DNA of 18,535 nucleotides from an uncultured Bacilli bacterium (GCA_934168325.1 CAKPNG010000031.1:1-18535), one strand, 5' to 3'. Shown: positions 1 through 8,088, counted from the first letter of the stretch. Program-made: numbers and translations. The notes: generated by a model from the sequence alone, not told the origin.

Positions 1-2
1 AA

Positions 3-56
3 GAAATTAATGAATTTTTAAACTCGCAAATTTCATTTAAAAGTACTACAAATTAG
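3..56 (+). CDS. possible 3' end of an upstream gene (partial)
   Basis: The third frame is open from the window edge to a TAG at 54-56 and reads EINEFLNSQISFKSTTN, a plausible hydrophilic C-terminus. Eighteen codons are too few to identify a family, and another frame stops at 21, so this could be chance. It is listed because the lone kinase gene that follows has its own spacer of about 120 bases, as would be expected downstream of a finished gene. Confidence 0.25.
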   Translation, partial: EINEFLNSQISFKSTTN

Positions 57-73
57 TTTTATTTTCTAAAGAC

Positions 74-110
74 AAGTTCTACAACTTCTTTATGATTATA
101 TCATAAAGTT
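74..110. repeat. two adjacent small inverted repeats upstream of the kinase gene
   Basis: AAGTT (74-78) and AACTT (83-87) are separated by 4 bases. They are followed at once by CTTTATGA (88-95) and TCATAAAG (101-108) separated by 5 bases. Neither hairpin is followed by a T-run on either strand, so a classical terminator is not supported. The pair lies just upstream of the likely kinase promoter and could be an operator. In DNA this AT-rich it may also be chance. Confidence 0.3.
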
Positions 111-128
111 AAAACCATGAGTATAAAA

Positions 129-134
129 TATAAT
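129..134 (+). promoter_or_regulatory. possible -10 box for the FGGY kinase gene
   Basis: A perfect TATAAT lies 42 bases before the chosen ATG. No good TTGACA is found 16-18 bases upstream; the nearest hexamers match at about three positions. A second TATAAT at 142-147 also lacks a -35. The region is so AT-rich that such hexamers are expected by chance, hence the low confidence. Confidence 0.3.
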
Positions 135-176
135 AATTAATTATAATTATTGTTGATTTTGAGTATAATAATTTAT

Positions 177-1739
177 ATGAAAAACAAAGATTTAGTCCTT
201 GCAATTGACTATGGAACACAGTCTGTTAGAGTTGCTTTAATTGATAAAGAAGGACATTTTATAGCTATTGAACAAGAAAAATATGTAACACCTTATTTTT
301 CTAATAAACCTGGTTATTGTGAACAATGGCCAGATTATTATTATGAATGTATGAAAAAAGCTAGTTTAAGATTGACTAGTAAAAATAAAGAATTGGTGGA
401 TAGATGCTTTGCAATTAGTTCTACTTGTTTTAGAGATACTGCCGTTTATTTAGACGAAAATTATAAAGTATTAAGACCTTCAATTTTATGGCTTGATCAA
501 AGAACTGCTGAAGCTAAAAAGAAATTACCTTTTGTTTATAGGGCTGCTTATTATTTAATAGGAATGACAAATACTGTTAATTTAAATAGAAAAAGAACTC
601 CTGCGATGTGGCTTCAAGAAAATGAACCTGAAATTTATAAAAAAATACATTATTATGCACCTCTGAATTTTTATTTAAATTATAAAATGATAGGTAAATT
701 AACTGATTCATCATCAAATATAATAGGTCACTATCCTGTAGGTTTTAAAACTGGAAAAATTCATAATAAGTACCATCCAATCGGTATTGTTTATGGTATA
801 GATCCAAAATTAATTCCTCATATTTCTAATCCTGGCGAAGAAATTGGATATATTTCTAAAGAATGTAGCATTGAAACTGGAATACCTGAAGGATTGCCTT
901 ATATCACAACTGGAAATGATAAATCTTGTGAATGCTTAGGTAGTGGATGTATTGATAAAAATTCTGCTCATATAAGTTACGGTACTGCTAGCACTATTTC
1001 AACTTTTACTACTAAATATTTTTCTCCTGAAACTTTTTTACCTTCATATAGTTCATGCATTAAAAATTATTATAATGCTGAAGTTCAAATATATCGTGGT
1101 TATTGGATGCTTCAATGGTTTGTTAAAGAGTTTGCAGATACTGAAAATATTGAAGCAAAAATTGAACATTTAGCAGTTGAAGATATTTTAAATAAAAAAC
1201 TTATGCAAATTAATCCGGGATGTGATGGGCTAATTTTACAACCATATTGGGGTCCAGGATTAAAAAGGCCACTTGCTAAAGGAAGTATTTTAGGATTTTA
1301 TGATACTCATACCAAATATCATGTTTATAGAGCTATCATTGAAGGAATAGCATTTGCATTATTGGAAGGATTAAAGTCTATTGAAAGACATGGATGTTTG
1401 AAAATTAAACAATTAACTATTAGTGGTGGCGGAAGTAAAAGTGATGCTATTTGTCAGATTACTAGTGATATTTTTGGTTTAAAAGTATTAAAGCCTGAAA
1501 CATATGAAGCCTCTATTTTAGGATGTGCAATGAGCGTATTTATAGCTAAAGGTATTTATAAAACACCTTTTGAGGCTAAAGAACATATGGTCAGATATTC
1601 TAAAGAGTTTACTCCTAATAAGGAAGCAAATAAAAAATATGAGATTCTTTATAAAAAAGTTTATAAAAATATATATCCACATTTAAAAGGAATTTATAAG
1701 GAATTATGTGACTATCAACATGAAGTCGTACAAAAATAG
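177..1739 (+). CDS. FGGY-family carbohydrate kinase
   Basis: ATP-dependent sugar or polyol kinase of the FGGY family (xylulokinase/glycerol kinase superfamily), cytosolic. Numbering from the ATG at 177 (520 aa), the phosphate-binding strand AIDYGTQSVRVAL is at residues 9-21, the WLDQRTAEA segment at 105-113, the probable catalytic base is Asp248 in the GNDKSCE segment, and the adenosine-binding GGGS is at 417-420. Length and domain order are complete. The open frame extends to a TTG at 150, but the kinase fold begins just after the ATG, so I chose the ATG; its ribosome site is weak (GAG at 161-163). The sequence does not show the substrate. The GNDKSCECLGSG segment and the tryptophan-rich PYWGPGLKRP segment recall the poorly characterised YgcE-like FGGY branch rather than GlpK, AraB or XylB, but that assignment is tentative. 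No transporter or isomerase lies beside it, so the pathway is unknown. Confidence 0.9.
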   Translation: MKNKDLVLAIDYGTQSVRVALIDKEGHFIAIEQEKYVTPYFSNKPGYCEQWPDYYYECMKKASLRLTSKNKELVDRCFAISSTCFRDTAVYLDENYKVLRPSILWLDQRTAEAKKKLPFVYRAAYYLIGMTNTVNLNRKRTPAMWLQENEPEIYKKIHYYAPLNFYLNYKMIGKLTDSSSNIIGHYPVGFKTGKIHNKYHPIGIVYGIDPKLIPHISNPGEEIGYISKECSIETGIPEGLPYITTGNDKSCECLGSGCIDKNSAHISYGTASTISTFTTKYFSPETFLPSYSSCIKNYYNAEVQIYRGYWMLQWFVKEFADTENIEAKIEHLAVEDILNKKLMQINPGCDGLILQPYWGPGLKRPLAKGSILGFYDTHTKYHVYRAIIEGIAFALLEGLKSIERHGCLKIKQLTISGGGSKSDAICQITSDIFGLKVLKPETYEASILGCAMSVFIAKGIYKTPFEAKEHMVRYSKEFTPNKEANKKYEILYKKVYKNIYPHLKGIYKELCDYQHEVVQK

Positions 1740-1768
1740 TAAATAATTAGTAATAATAAAGAATACTA

Positions 1769-1794
1769 AAAAACTACCAATTTTGGTAGTTTTT
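1769..1794. terminator. bidirectional rho-independent terminator
   Basis: A 12-bp inverted repeat, AAAAACTACCAA (1769-1780) and TTGGTAGTTTTT (1783-1794), forms a hairpin with its loop at the centre. It has a T-run on the right for the plus strand and an A-run on the left that acts as the T-run on the minus strand. It lies between the convergent kinase gene (stop at 1739) and the ABC exporter operon (stop at 1830), so it can end both transcripts. Confidence 0.85.
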
Positions 1795-1829
1795 AAATTT
1801 TTAGTTGAGATTAGAAAGGTTTTTGATAA

Positions 1830-3653
1830 TTATTCTTTAATAATTCCACTAAATTGAGAATTATATAAGTCTGCATAGAAACCATTCTTTGCTAATAGTT
1901 CTATATGATTGCCTGTTTCGACAATATGTCCTTTTTGCATAACAATTATTAATTTTGCATTTTTGATTGTCGATAATCTATGAGCGATAACAAAGGATGT
2001 TTTATTTTTCATAATTGTATCTAAAGCATCTTGGATTTGCTTTTCAGTACGTGTATCAACACTACTAGTAGCTTCATCCAAAATTAAGATTTTTGGTTTA
2101 GAAATAATTGCTCTAGCAATAGTTAATAATTGTCTTTGTCCTTGAGAAATATTAGTACCATCTTCATTTAATATAAAATCAAATCCACCTGGTAATGTTT
2201 CAATAAAATGATAAATATGAGCTTCCTTACAAGCGCTAATTAAATCATCCATTGTTGCATTTTGATCGCCATATAATAAATTTTCTTTTATAGTTCCTCT
2301 AAATAGCCAAGTATCTTGTAAGACCATACCGATATTACCTCTTAAGCAATTTCTTGTATAATCTCTTGTATCGATATCATCAAGTTTAATAGAACCAGAT
2401 TTAATTTCATAAAATCTCATAATAAGATTAACGATAGTAGTTTTACCTGCACCAGTTGGTCCAACTATTGCAACAGTTTCTCCTGGATTAACTTTTAAAT
2501 TAAAATCTTCAATTAAAGGTTTATCTTCAACATAAGAGAAATAAACATTATCAAATATAAACTTACCTGAAACATTATCGTTTGTTTGAATAGCATCAGC
2601 TGGATCAGGAACAAATTCTTCTTCGTCTAATAAGGCAAATATTCTTTCACCACTTGCGACAACAGATTGAATAATGTTTATAATTTGTCCAATTTGTTGG
2701 AAAGGTCTACTAAATAAATTTAAGAAAATGAAGAATGTAATCATTTGAGATGGATTATTCAATAAGCCACCAACAACTGCAATTCCAACATATGCTAAGT
2801 TATTAATAAAATTAGTTAAAGGGAATATCAATCCTGATAAAAATTGAGATAATTTATCAGCTTTAGCCATTTCTTCATTAGTTTTATTAAAATCATCAAT
2901 AAAATCTTGTTGTTTATTAAATAATTTAATAACTAAATAACCTGCATAACTTTCTTCAACTTTACCATTTAATTCACCTAAAGAACTTCTATAAGTTAAA
3001 AATTGTTTTTGAGAAAATTTAGAAATTAAGATGACAACTAAAATGGTAAATGGTAATGAACAAAAAGCAACTAAGCTTAATTGCCACATACTAACTAACA
3101 TTGCAATTATTGTTCCTAAAAATAAGGTAATACTATTAAATGTATTAACAATAATTGATTGAAGATTTCGAGCAACATTATCTACATCGTTAGTACCAAT
3201 TGATAAAGTATCACCATATGGAACTCTATCAAAATAAGATAAAGGCATTTTATCTAATTTCTTTTTAATATTATCACGCATTCTATAAGCGTAACTATTT
3301 GAAATACTAACTGAAATAAATTCTGCTAACCACATTAATAAAGCACTTATTACATAAAAACCTAGTAATAAACCAAATTTTGAAAAGAATTTTGGCCAAT
3401 TAATTTTTACTATAACGCCAACGGTTTCACTAGGAACAATAGATAATATTCCACCTTCATTAACTTTCATTATATTTTGTAAGAAATCTTGTAAAAATAC
3501 AGGAGCACATATAGTAAAAACAGCTGATAAAATTGATAAAACAATAACGATTATGATCAAAACTTTTTCATTTTTAAAATCTTTAATCATTCTTTTTGCT
3601 GTTTGAGAAAAATTCTTGGCTTTTTGGTCTGTTCGACCTCTCATTGGTCCCAT
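1830..3653 (-). CDS. heterodimeric ABC exporter, subunit with canonical catalytic residues
   Basis: Membrane exporter half-transporter: a six-helix membrane domain (residues about 35-345 in the numbering from the ATG at 3668, subtract 5 for the chosen start) and an ATPase domain. Walker A is GPTGAGKTT at 403-411, the Q-loop Gln is 451, Walker B is ILILDE with Asp531 and catalytic Glu532, and the switch His is 563. The signature is degenerate (ISQGQ, 507-511, instead of LSGGQ). This matches the TM288/YheH-type partner of asymmetric exporters: its own Walker A/B completes the active ATP site with the normal signature of the other subunit. The start was moved to the ATG at 3653 because a strong GGAGGAGA lies 5 bases before it, while that same motif lies inside the longer reading. 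The gene begins 1 base after the stop of the upstream subunit, so the two are translationally coupled. A basic, Gly/Met/Pro-containing N-terminus precedes helix 1, as is common in this subfamily. Substrate unknown; multidrug or peptide export is inferred. Confidence 0.93.
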   Translation of the reverse strand: MGPMRGRTDQKAKNFSQTAKRMIKDFKNEKVLIIIVIVLSILSAVFTICAPVFLQDFLQNIMKVNEGGILSIVPSETVGVIVKINWPKFFSKFGLLLGFYVISALLMWLAEFISVSISNSYAYRMRDNIKKKLDKMPLSYFDRVPYGDTLSIGTNDVDNVARNLQSIIVNTFNSITLFLGTIIAMLVSMWQLSLVAFCSLPFTILVVILISKFSQKQFLTYRSSLGELNGKVEESYAGYLVIKLFNKQQDFIDDFNKTNEEMAKADKLSQFLSGLIFPLTNFINNLAYVGIAVVGGLLNNPSQMITFFIFLNLFSRPFQQIGQIINIIQSVVASGERIFALLDEEEFVPDPADAIQTNDNVSGKFIFDNVYFSYVEDKPLIEDFNLKVNPGETVAIVGPTGAGKTTIVNLIMRFYEIKSGSIKLDDIDTRDYTRNCLRGNIGMVLQDTWLFRGTIKENLLYGDQNATMDDLISACKEAHIYHFIETLPGGFDFILNEDGTNISQGQRQLLTIARAIISKPKILILDEATSSVDTRTEKQIQDALDTIMKNKTSFVIAHRLSTIKNAKLIIVMQKGHIVETGNHIELLAKNGFYADLYNSQFSGIIKE

Positions 3654-3654
3654 A

Positions 3655-5784
3655 TTATTCTCCTCCATTAGCTAAAGCTTCGTGCTTTAAATTAATTGTT
3701 TTTTCAATTTCATCTTTATCTAATTGTGATGCAACAATATCTTGATAAACCTTACAAGTTTCCATCAATTCTTCATGTTTTCCTTGTCCAACGATTTTAC
3801 CTTCGTTTAAAACGATAATATTATCTGCATCTAAAATTGAAGATACTCTTTGAGCAACAACTATAACACTCGAATTCTTAGTATAATCTTTTAATGCACT
3901 CCTTAATTTTGCATCAGTTTTGAAATCTAAAGCACTAAATGAATCATCAAAAATGTAAAGTTCTGCATCTTTAACTAATGCTCTAGCAATACATAATCTT
4001 TGTTTTTGCCCACCACTAAAGTTTTTACCGGATTGAGATACAAAAGAGTCGATTCCATCAGATAATTTTGATACAAAATTTTCAGCTTGAGCAATTCGTA
4101 ATGCTTCTTTTAATTTATCATCAGTTGCGTTTTTATTAGCAAATAATAGATTAGATTTAATAGTTCCTTTAAATAATAAAGCAGATTGAGGAACGAATCC
4201 GATTTTATCTCTAACAATATCTGCTGGTAAATCATTAATATTAACTCCATCTAAAGAAATTTCACCTGAAGTTACTTTATAAAATTTAGGAATTAAATTA
4301 ATTAAAGTAGATTTACCACTACCAGTGGATCCTATAATTGCAGTAGTAGTGCCTGGCTTTGTAGTAAAATTAATATTTTCAATACAAGGAGTGTTACTTC
4401 CTGGATAAGCAAAATTAACATTTTTAAATTCAATAACACCTTTTATATCAGGATTAGTGAATTTAGATTTAATAATTTTATCTTTTTCTTCGGTTGTGAT
4501 ATTTTGAACACTATAATTACGATATTTTTGACGAACTTCTTTTCTTTCTAAATGATATTTATTATGAATTTTGTCGTATCCATCGATATATTTCTTTAAA
4601 GGAGATTTAGAAGATACTTTCTCACTCATTGTATTTAATTGATATTTAATAAGATCGTAATTGAAAGATTTATTATAATTTTTTTCATATTTTTCTTTAA
4701 TTGGTTTAATTAAAGCGTCTTCTTTATCATATAATTCTTTTAATTTATTTTGATAGAGATCATAACCTTTAGAAAATGATAAAACTTCTTCATTATCTTT
4801 ATTAGTATCAATGTTTAAAATTTCAATAACACGTTTAGAACTAGCTAAAGCTTGAGGCATCATGATAAAAATCATTGCAAACATTACAAATGACATCATA
4901 ATTTGACTGCTATATTGAGCAATAACAGATACATCAGCAATTGTAGTTGAAATTGTCTTTATCAATTCTCTATCAGTACCAGAAATTCCATCAATAAGAT
5001 AGAATCCAAGAGCATATATTCCTATGAAACAAAGATTAAATACAATATTAATAAATGGGTTAATAAATGACATAAGTCTATTAACTTTAATATAAGTGTT
5101 AGTTAGATCTTTATTAGTAAAATCAAACTTTTTATATTCATTTTCTTCTTGATTATAAGCTCTTATAACTCTAATACCAGTTAAACTTTCTCTTAAAACG
5201 ACTGTGATATTATCGATTTTTTCTTGAATTTTCTTAAAAATTGGTGATACAAAATATAAAAGTATTATTAAGGCTATAACAATTGCGACTAATGCACCTG
5301 CTAATACTAATAATAATGTAGGTTTAATATTTGCGGTTTTGATAATAGCAATAATCATCATTGTTGGTGACATAACTAAAATTCTTATTGCCATCAACAT
5401 GAATGTTTTTATTTGCTCTATATCATTTGTGGTTCTAGTAATAAGAGTGGCTGTACCATATTTATTATATTCAGCTAAAGAAATTGCATTAACTTTACTA
5501 TACATTTCTTTTCTTAATTTTTTACCTACATAAGAAGAAACGTAAGATGCAGAGTAAAATTGAATAAAAGCAAGACATACTACACCAAAAGAGATTAGAA
5601 TCATCCAACCTCCTTCGATCAATATCTTGCTTATATCAACATCATTTTGTGTTGTAATTAATTTTTGGATTACTCCCATTCTTTCTGGAAGTAATAATTG
5701 CAAATAGCATTGAGCTATAATTGCTGAAGCTGCTAATAATAATAAATACCACTTATGCCACAAGAACCTAAGTAGTTTACTCAT
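3655..5784 (-). CDS. heterodimeric ABC exporter, subunit with degenerate ATP site and long linker insertion
   Basis: Second half-transporter of the exporter, 709 aa against about 580 for typical members. The membrane domain (about residues 10-320) is followed by a charged, Lys/Glu/Tyr-rich insertion of about 110 residues (325-446) and then the ATPase domain. Walker A is GSTGSGKST (485-493), the Q-loop Gln is 533 and the signature FSGGQ is at 589-593. Walker B ends in Asp613-Asp614, so Asp replaces the catalytic Glu, and the switch position is Gln645 instead of His. Asp and Gln at these positions are characteristic of the degenerate site of TM287-type subunits, so this is the non-hydrolysing half by family knowledge. 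The gene starts 5 bases after tetR stops. No strong ribosome site is seen, only AAAAAGG about 10 bases upstream, so coupling to tetR is likely. It is odd for its long linker, which looks helical and soluble. Confidence 0.93.
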   Translation of the reverse strand: MSKLLRFLWHKWYLLLLAASAIIAQCYLQLLLPERMGVIQKLITTQNDVDISKILIEGGWMILISFGVVCLAFIQFYSASYVSSYVGKKLRKEMYSKVNAISLAEYNKYGTATLITRTTNDIEQIKTFMLMAIRILVMSPTMMIIAIIKTANIKPTLLLVLAGALVAIVIALIILLYFVSPIFKKIQEKIDNITVVLRESLTGIRVIRAYNQEENEYKKFDFTNKDLTNTYIKVNRLMSFINPFINIVFNLCFIGIYALGFYLIDGISGTDRELIKTISTTIADVSVIAQYSSQIMMSFVMFAMIFIMMPQALASSKRVIEILNIDTNKDNEEVLSFSKGYDLYQNKLKELYDKEDALIKPIKEKYEKNYNKSFNYDLIKYQLNTMSEKVSSKSPLKKYIDGYDKIHNKYHLERKEVRQKYRNYSVQNITTEEKDKIIKSKFTNPDIKGVIEFKNVNFAYPGSNTPCIENINFTTKPGTTTAIIGSTGSGKSTLINLIPKFYKVTSGEISLDGVNINDLPADIVRDKIGFVPQSALLFKGTIKSNLLFANKNATDDKLKEALRIAQAENFVSKLSDGIDSFVSQSGKNFSGGQKQRLCIARALVKDAELYIFDDSFSALDFKTDAKLRSALKDYTKNSSVIVVAQRVSSILDADNIIVLNEGKIVGQGKHEELMETCKVYQDIVASQLDKDEIEKTINLKHEALANGGE
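3659..3666 (-). promoter_or_regulatory. ribosome binding site that sets the start of the second ABC gene
   Basis: On the minus strand GGAGGAGA is followed by 5 bases and the ATG at 3653. The site lies in the last codons (Gly-Gly-Glu) of the upstream ABC gene and overlaps the alternative ATG at 3668, which itself has no ribosome site. This favours the shorter protein and explains the coupling of the two subunits. Confidence 0.75.
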
Positions 5785-5789
5785 TCAAA

Positions 5790-6380
5790 TTAGGCCTTTT
5801 TATAGAAAATATTTAATAATGCTTCAACACTTGGCAAAGCAAATGTTTTCTTATATTTAATACGGCTATAAGCTAAGCCTTCTAAAGCACTGAAATAGAC
5901 AGTAATTAATTCTCTAGCTGGTAAATTAGTAAATACGTCTTTTTCTTGTTCAATTTCAATAGATTTAACAAAGTAAGAATAATATGAAATATTCCAATTA
6001 TCTTCTATACTAGTTGTCTTTTGTAAATTTAAAGAAAGTAATAAATAGATATAATAAGCTTTAGAATCACTAGCTTGAATATTTGATAAATAAAATTTAG
6101 TTAATTCTTCTACAAAATCTTTTCCACCGACATTATTGATTAATTCACTTACACTTTTACCTATAGTTTCTTTACCTTTTTCAATGATAGCGTTAATTAA
6201 ATCTGTTTTATCAGTAAAATAATGGTAAAAAAGACCATGAGAGATGTGCATAGCTTGAGCTATATCATCAATACTAATATTATCAATACCTTTTAAAGCG
6301 AATTGCTTTAAAGCTGTTTCCATAATTGCGTTCTTTCTTTTTTCACGAATAAGAGCGTTTTGTAATGCTGTTTTTGGCAT
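5790..6380 (-). CDS. TetR/AcrR-family transcriptional regulator, first gene of the exporter operon
   Basis: A 196-aa one-component repressor. The N-terminal helix-turn-helix is classic TetR: ALKQFALKGIDNISIDDIA at 23-41, with HISHGLFYHYF (45-55) as the recognition helix and the following tyrosine/phenylalanine pair, then KTDLINAII. The C-terminal part is a helical ligand and dimerisation domain without a recognisable subfamily signature. The start is supported by AGGAGG 7 bases before the ATG. It is the promoter-proximal gene of tetR-ABC-ABC, so it most likely represses its own operon and is released by an export substrate. The palindrome at 6403-6430 overlapping its promoter supports this. 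Ligand unknown. Confidence 0.92.
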   Translation of the reverse strand: MPKTALQNALIREKRKNAIMETALKQFALKGIDNISIDDIAQAMHISHGLFYHYFTDKTDLINAIIEKGKETIGKSVSELINNVGGKDFVEELTKFYLSNIQASDSKAYYIYLLLSLNLQKTTSIEDNWNISYYSYFVKSIEIEQEKDVFTNLPARELITVYFSALEGLAYSRIKYKKTFALPSVEALLNIFYKKA

Positions 6381-6402
6381 ATTAAATCCTCCTTTATTTT
6401 TC

Positions 6403-6430
6403 TTGACCTAATAATATATATTTTTGTCAA
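6403..6430. promoter_or_regulatory. candidate TetR operator (imperfect 28-bp palindrome)
   Basis: TTGAC (6403-6407) and GTCAA (6426-6430) are the outer arms. The inner core is also symmetric (A at 8 and 9, ATATAT at the centre), with 18 of 28 positions following dyad symmetry. A third GTCAA at 6435-6439 repeats in the promoter -35. The palindrome covers the -10 and part of the spacer of the tetR promoter, where a bound repressor would block RNA polymerase. Operator function is inferred. Confidence 0.5.
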
Positions 6431-6439
6431 TATAGTCAA
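6411..6439 (-). promoter_or_regulatory. promoter of the tetR-ABC-ABC operon
   Basis: On the minus strand TTGACT (6439-6434, five of six matches) is followed by a 17-base spacer and TATTAT (6416-6411, five of six). The start of transcription is expected near 6404, giving a leader of about 24 bases that contains the AGGAGG site of tetR. Confidence 0.65.
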
Positions 6440-6503
6440 TAAAGAAAATAAAACAAATATTGCAACATGTGTTTCTTAGTTTTGAAAAAATTCGATTTTA
6501 ACA

Positions 6504-7460
6504 CTAGTTTTGCAATGTTTTTTTGCTTCTTTCATATCTTACTAATAAATATGCTGTTGCAAAGCCAATGATAAAAAGAGATATGCCAAGTGATAGCTCT
6601 AATGTTAATCGACCTTCACCTTTTGTCCATAATATATAGGTAGAATAAATATCCGGGTTATAAAACATTGTTAAAATTGATCCAATAACAAATCCAAGTA
6701 TCATGAAAAATGCTGTTGAACGATGATTTTTAAATATAGCAGTGATAATTTTTGAAATGATAAATAAGCCAACAATAAATCCAATGCCTAAACAAGCTAA
6801 TATTCCTATATATTCAGGGTGACTAGAAATGGCTTTAAAACTTATAATGCTCATGATTTTAGTAAAGTAACCAATTGACATTAAGAAGGCTGTCGCACTA
6901 AGGCCTGGAATTAATTGAGTTATTGCAACTATAAATCCTATTATTAAACATATTGGATATTGAAACCATTCTACTGTTTCAAATGTATTAGTACTATTAT
7001 TTTGAAATTGAACAGATAAAACACTAATACAAACTGGAATAGCAATTCCAATGATAAGAAGAATAATCCTTAATGCATTAAATTTTTCACCTTTTATTTC
7101 ATCTTTAACTGAAGGAGCACTTCCACACATTAATCCAGCAAATAAGCAGACAATAGCAAAGGGTATAATTTCTAATAATTTTTTAACTGAAAAAAATCCT
7201 AATATTATTCCTAATATACCACCTATTAATATAGGTAATAAAAATAAAACACATACTTTAAATTTTTTAAATATATTTGATATTGCGTATAGTAATTTAT
7301 CATATAATTTAAATAATATAGATATAGTAGATCCACTAATTCCGGGTACAATAATTGCTAATCCAATTAAAAATCCTAATATGCATGATTTAAACCAAGA
7401 TTTACTAGTATATTTTGAAATTACTGGATCATTTGTTACAAGTACTTCTTTTTCTTCCAT
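6504..7460 (-). CDS. popT: DUF368 membrane protein, PopT-type undecaprenyl-phosphate transporter
   Basis: A 318-aa polytopic inner-membrane protein of the DUF368 family. By established work on this family (PopT), these proteins return undecaprenyl phosphate, the lipid carrier of wall precursors, across the membrane. The two halves each carry the family's proline-glycine-serine re-entrant motif: IVPGISGST at 37-45 and LIPGLSATAF at 183-192. About eight or nine hydrophobic segments follow from residue 25 to 308, with a short acidic N-terminus and a basic C-terminal tail. An AAAGGAGA ribosome site sits 5 bases before the ATG. It is divergent from pth with only 37 bases between, and no clear promoter is seen there. 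It is not obviously part of the downstream tetR operon, which has its own promoter, although read-through is possible because I see no terminator at 6440-6503. Symbol given by family. Confidence 0.88.
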   Translation of the reverse strand: MEEKEVLVTNDPVISKYTSKSWFKSCILGFLIGLAIIVPGISGSTISILFKLYDKLLYAISNIFKKFKVCVLFLLPILIGGILGIILGFFSVKKLLEIIPFAIVCLFAGLMCGSAPSVKDEIKGEKFNALRIILLIIGIAIPVCISVLSVQFQNNSTNTFETVEWFQYPICLIIGFIVAITQLIPGLSATAFLMSIGYFTKIMSIISFKAISSHPEYIGILACLGIGFIVGLFIISKIITAIFKNHRSTAFFMILGFVIGSILTMFYNPDIYSTYILWTKGEGRLTLELSLGISLFIIGFATAYLLVRYERSKKTLQN

Positions 7461-7497
7461 AAAAATCTCCTTTATTAATTATAAGACAAAGAGTAAT

Positions 7498-8088
7498 ATG
7501 ATAAAAGTTATGAATAATTTATATTTAGTTGTTGGTTTAGGTAATCCAGGTAAGGAATATGAGCATACTCGTCATAACATGGGATATGATGTTGTTGATA
7601 AGTTTGCTGATAGTTTAGGCACTTCTATTGAGAAGAATGATTTTCATAGTTTATATACTAAAGTTAAATATTTTGATAATGATGTTCTTTTAGCTAAACC
7701 TTTAACTTATATGAATAATAGCGGTATTGCGATTAAAGAAATATTAGATTATTTTAAAATACCAATTGATAATCTTATCGTTATATATGATGATATGGAT
7801 TTTGAACCAGGTGTGATTAAATTGAAAGAAAATGGTTCTAGTGCTGGGCATAATGGTATTAAATCTATTATTAATAATTTAAAAACTGAGAAATTTAAAA
7901 GAATTAGAGTTGGAACAGGTAAATTTAAATATAATATAATTGATTATGTTTTAACTAAGCCTACTAAAGAAGAGCAACCATTAATTGATGAAGCAATTAA
8001 TAAAGCGGTTGATGCAATAAAGGTTATAATTAAAGATAATTTTCAAAAAGCGATGAATTTATATAATCAAAAAGATGGAAAAAATTAA
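7498..8088 (+). CDS. pth: peptidyl-tRNA hydrolase
   Basis: Cleaves peptidyl-tRNA released from stalled or aborted ribosomes, recycling tRNA in the cytosol. The protein is 196 aa, the normal length. LVVGLGNPG is at 10-18, the catalytic His is 26 in TRHN, the LAKPLTYMNNSG strand is intact, and YDDMDFEPG and SSAGHNGI carry the conserved Asp and the substrate-binding Asn and His. The open frame runs upstream to 7051, but that part is antisense to the DUF368 gene and has no Pth similarity. I chose the ATG at 7498, with an AAAGAG site 4 bases before it. The ATG at 7510 is also possible. The 3' end overlaps mfd by 14 bases. The pth-mfd neighbourhood is conserved in Bacillus. Confidence 0.96.
   Translation: MIKVMNNLYLVVGLGNPGKEYEHTRHNMGYDVVDKFADSLGTSIEKNDFHSLYTKVKYFDNDVLLAKPLTYMNNSGIAIKEILDYFKIPIDNLIVIYDDMDFEPGVIKLKENGSSAGHNGIKSIINNLKTEKFKRIRVGTGKFKYNIIDYVLTKPTKEEQPLIDEAINKAVDAIKVIIKDNFQKAMNLYNQKDGKN

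Noticed and set aside
150..176. TTG start of the FGGY kinase
   Set aside because: The extra nine residues are hydrophobic and outside the fold; the ATG at 177 directly precedes the kinase motif. Not fully excluded.
3654..3668. Start of the second ABC gene at the ATG at 3668 (612 aa, 14-base overlap)
   Set aside because: No ribosome site precedes it; the GGAGGAGA lies inside these codons and is ideally placed for the ATG at 3653.
7478..7483. TATAAT on the minus strand in the popT-pth gap as the popT promoter
   Set aside because: Transcription would start inside the popT ribosome site and there is no -35; chance in AT-rich DNA is more likely.
7051..7497. Upstream extension of the pth frame by 149 codons
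   Set aside because: It is exactly antisense to the DUF368 gene, has no Pth-like sequence and would give a protein far longer than the family.
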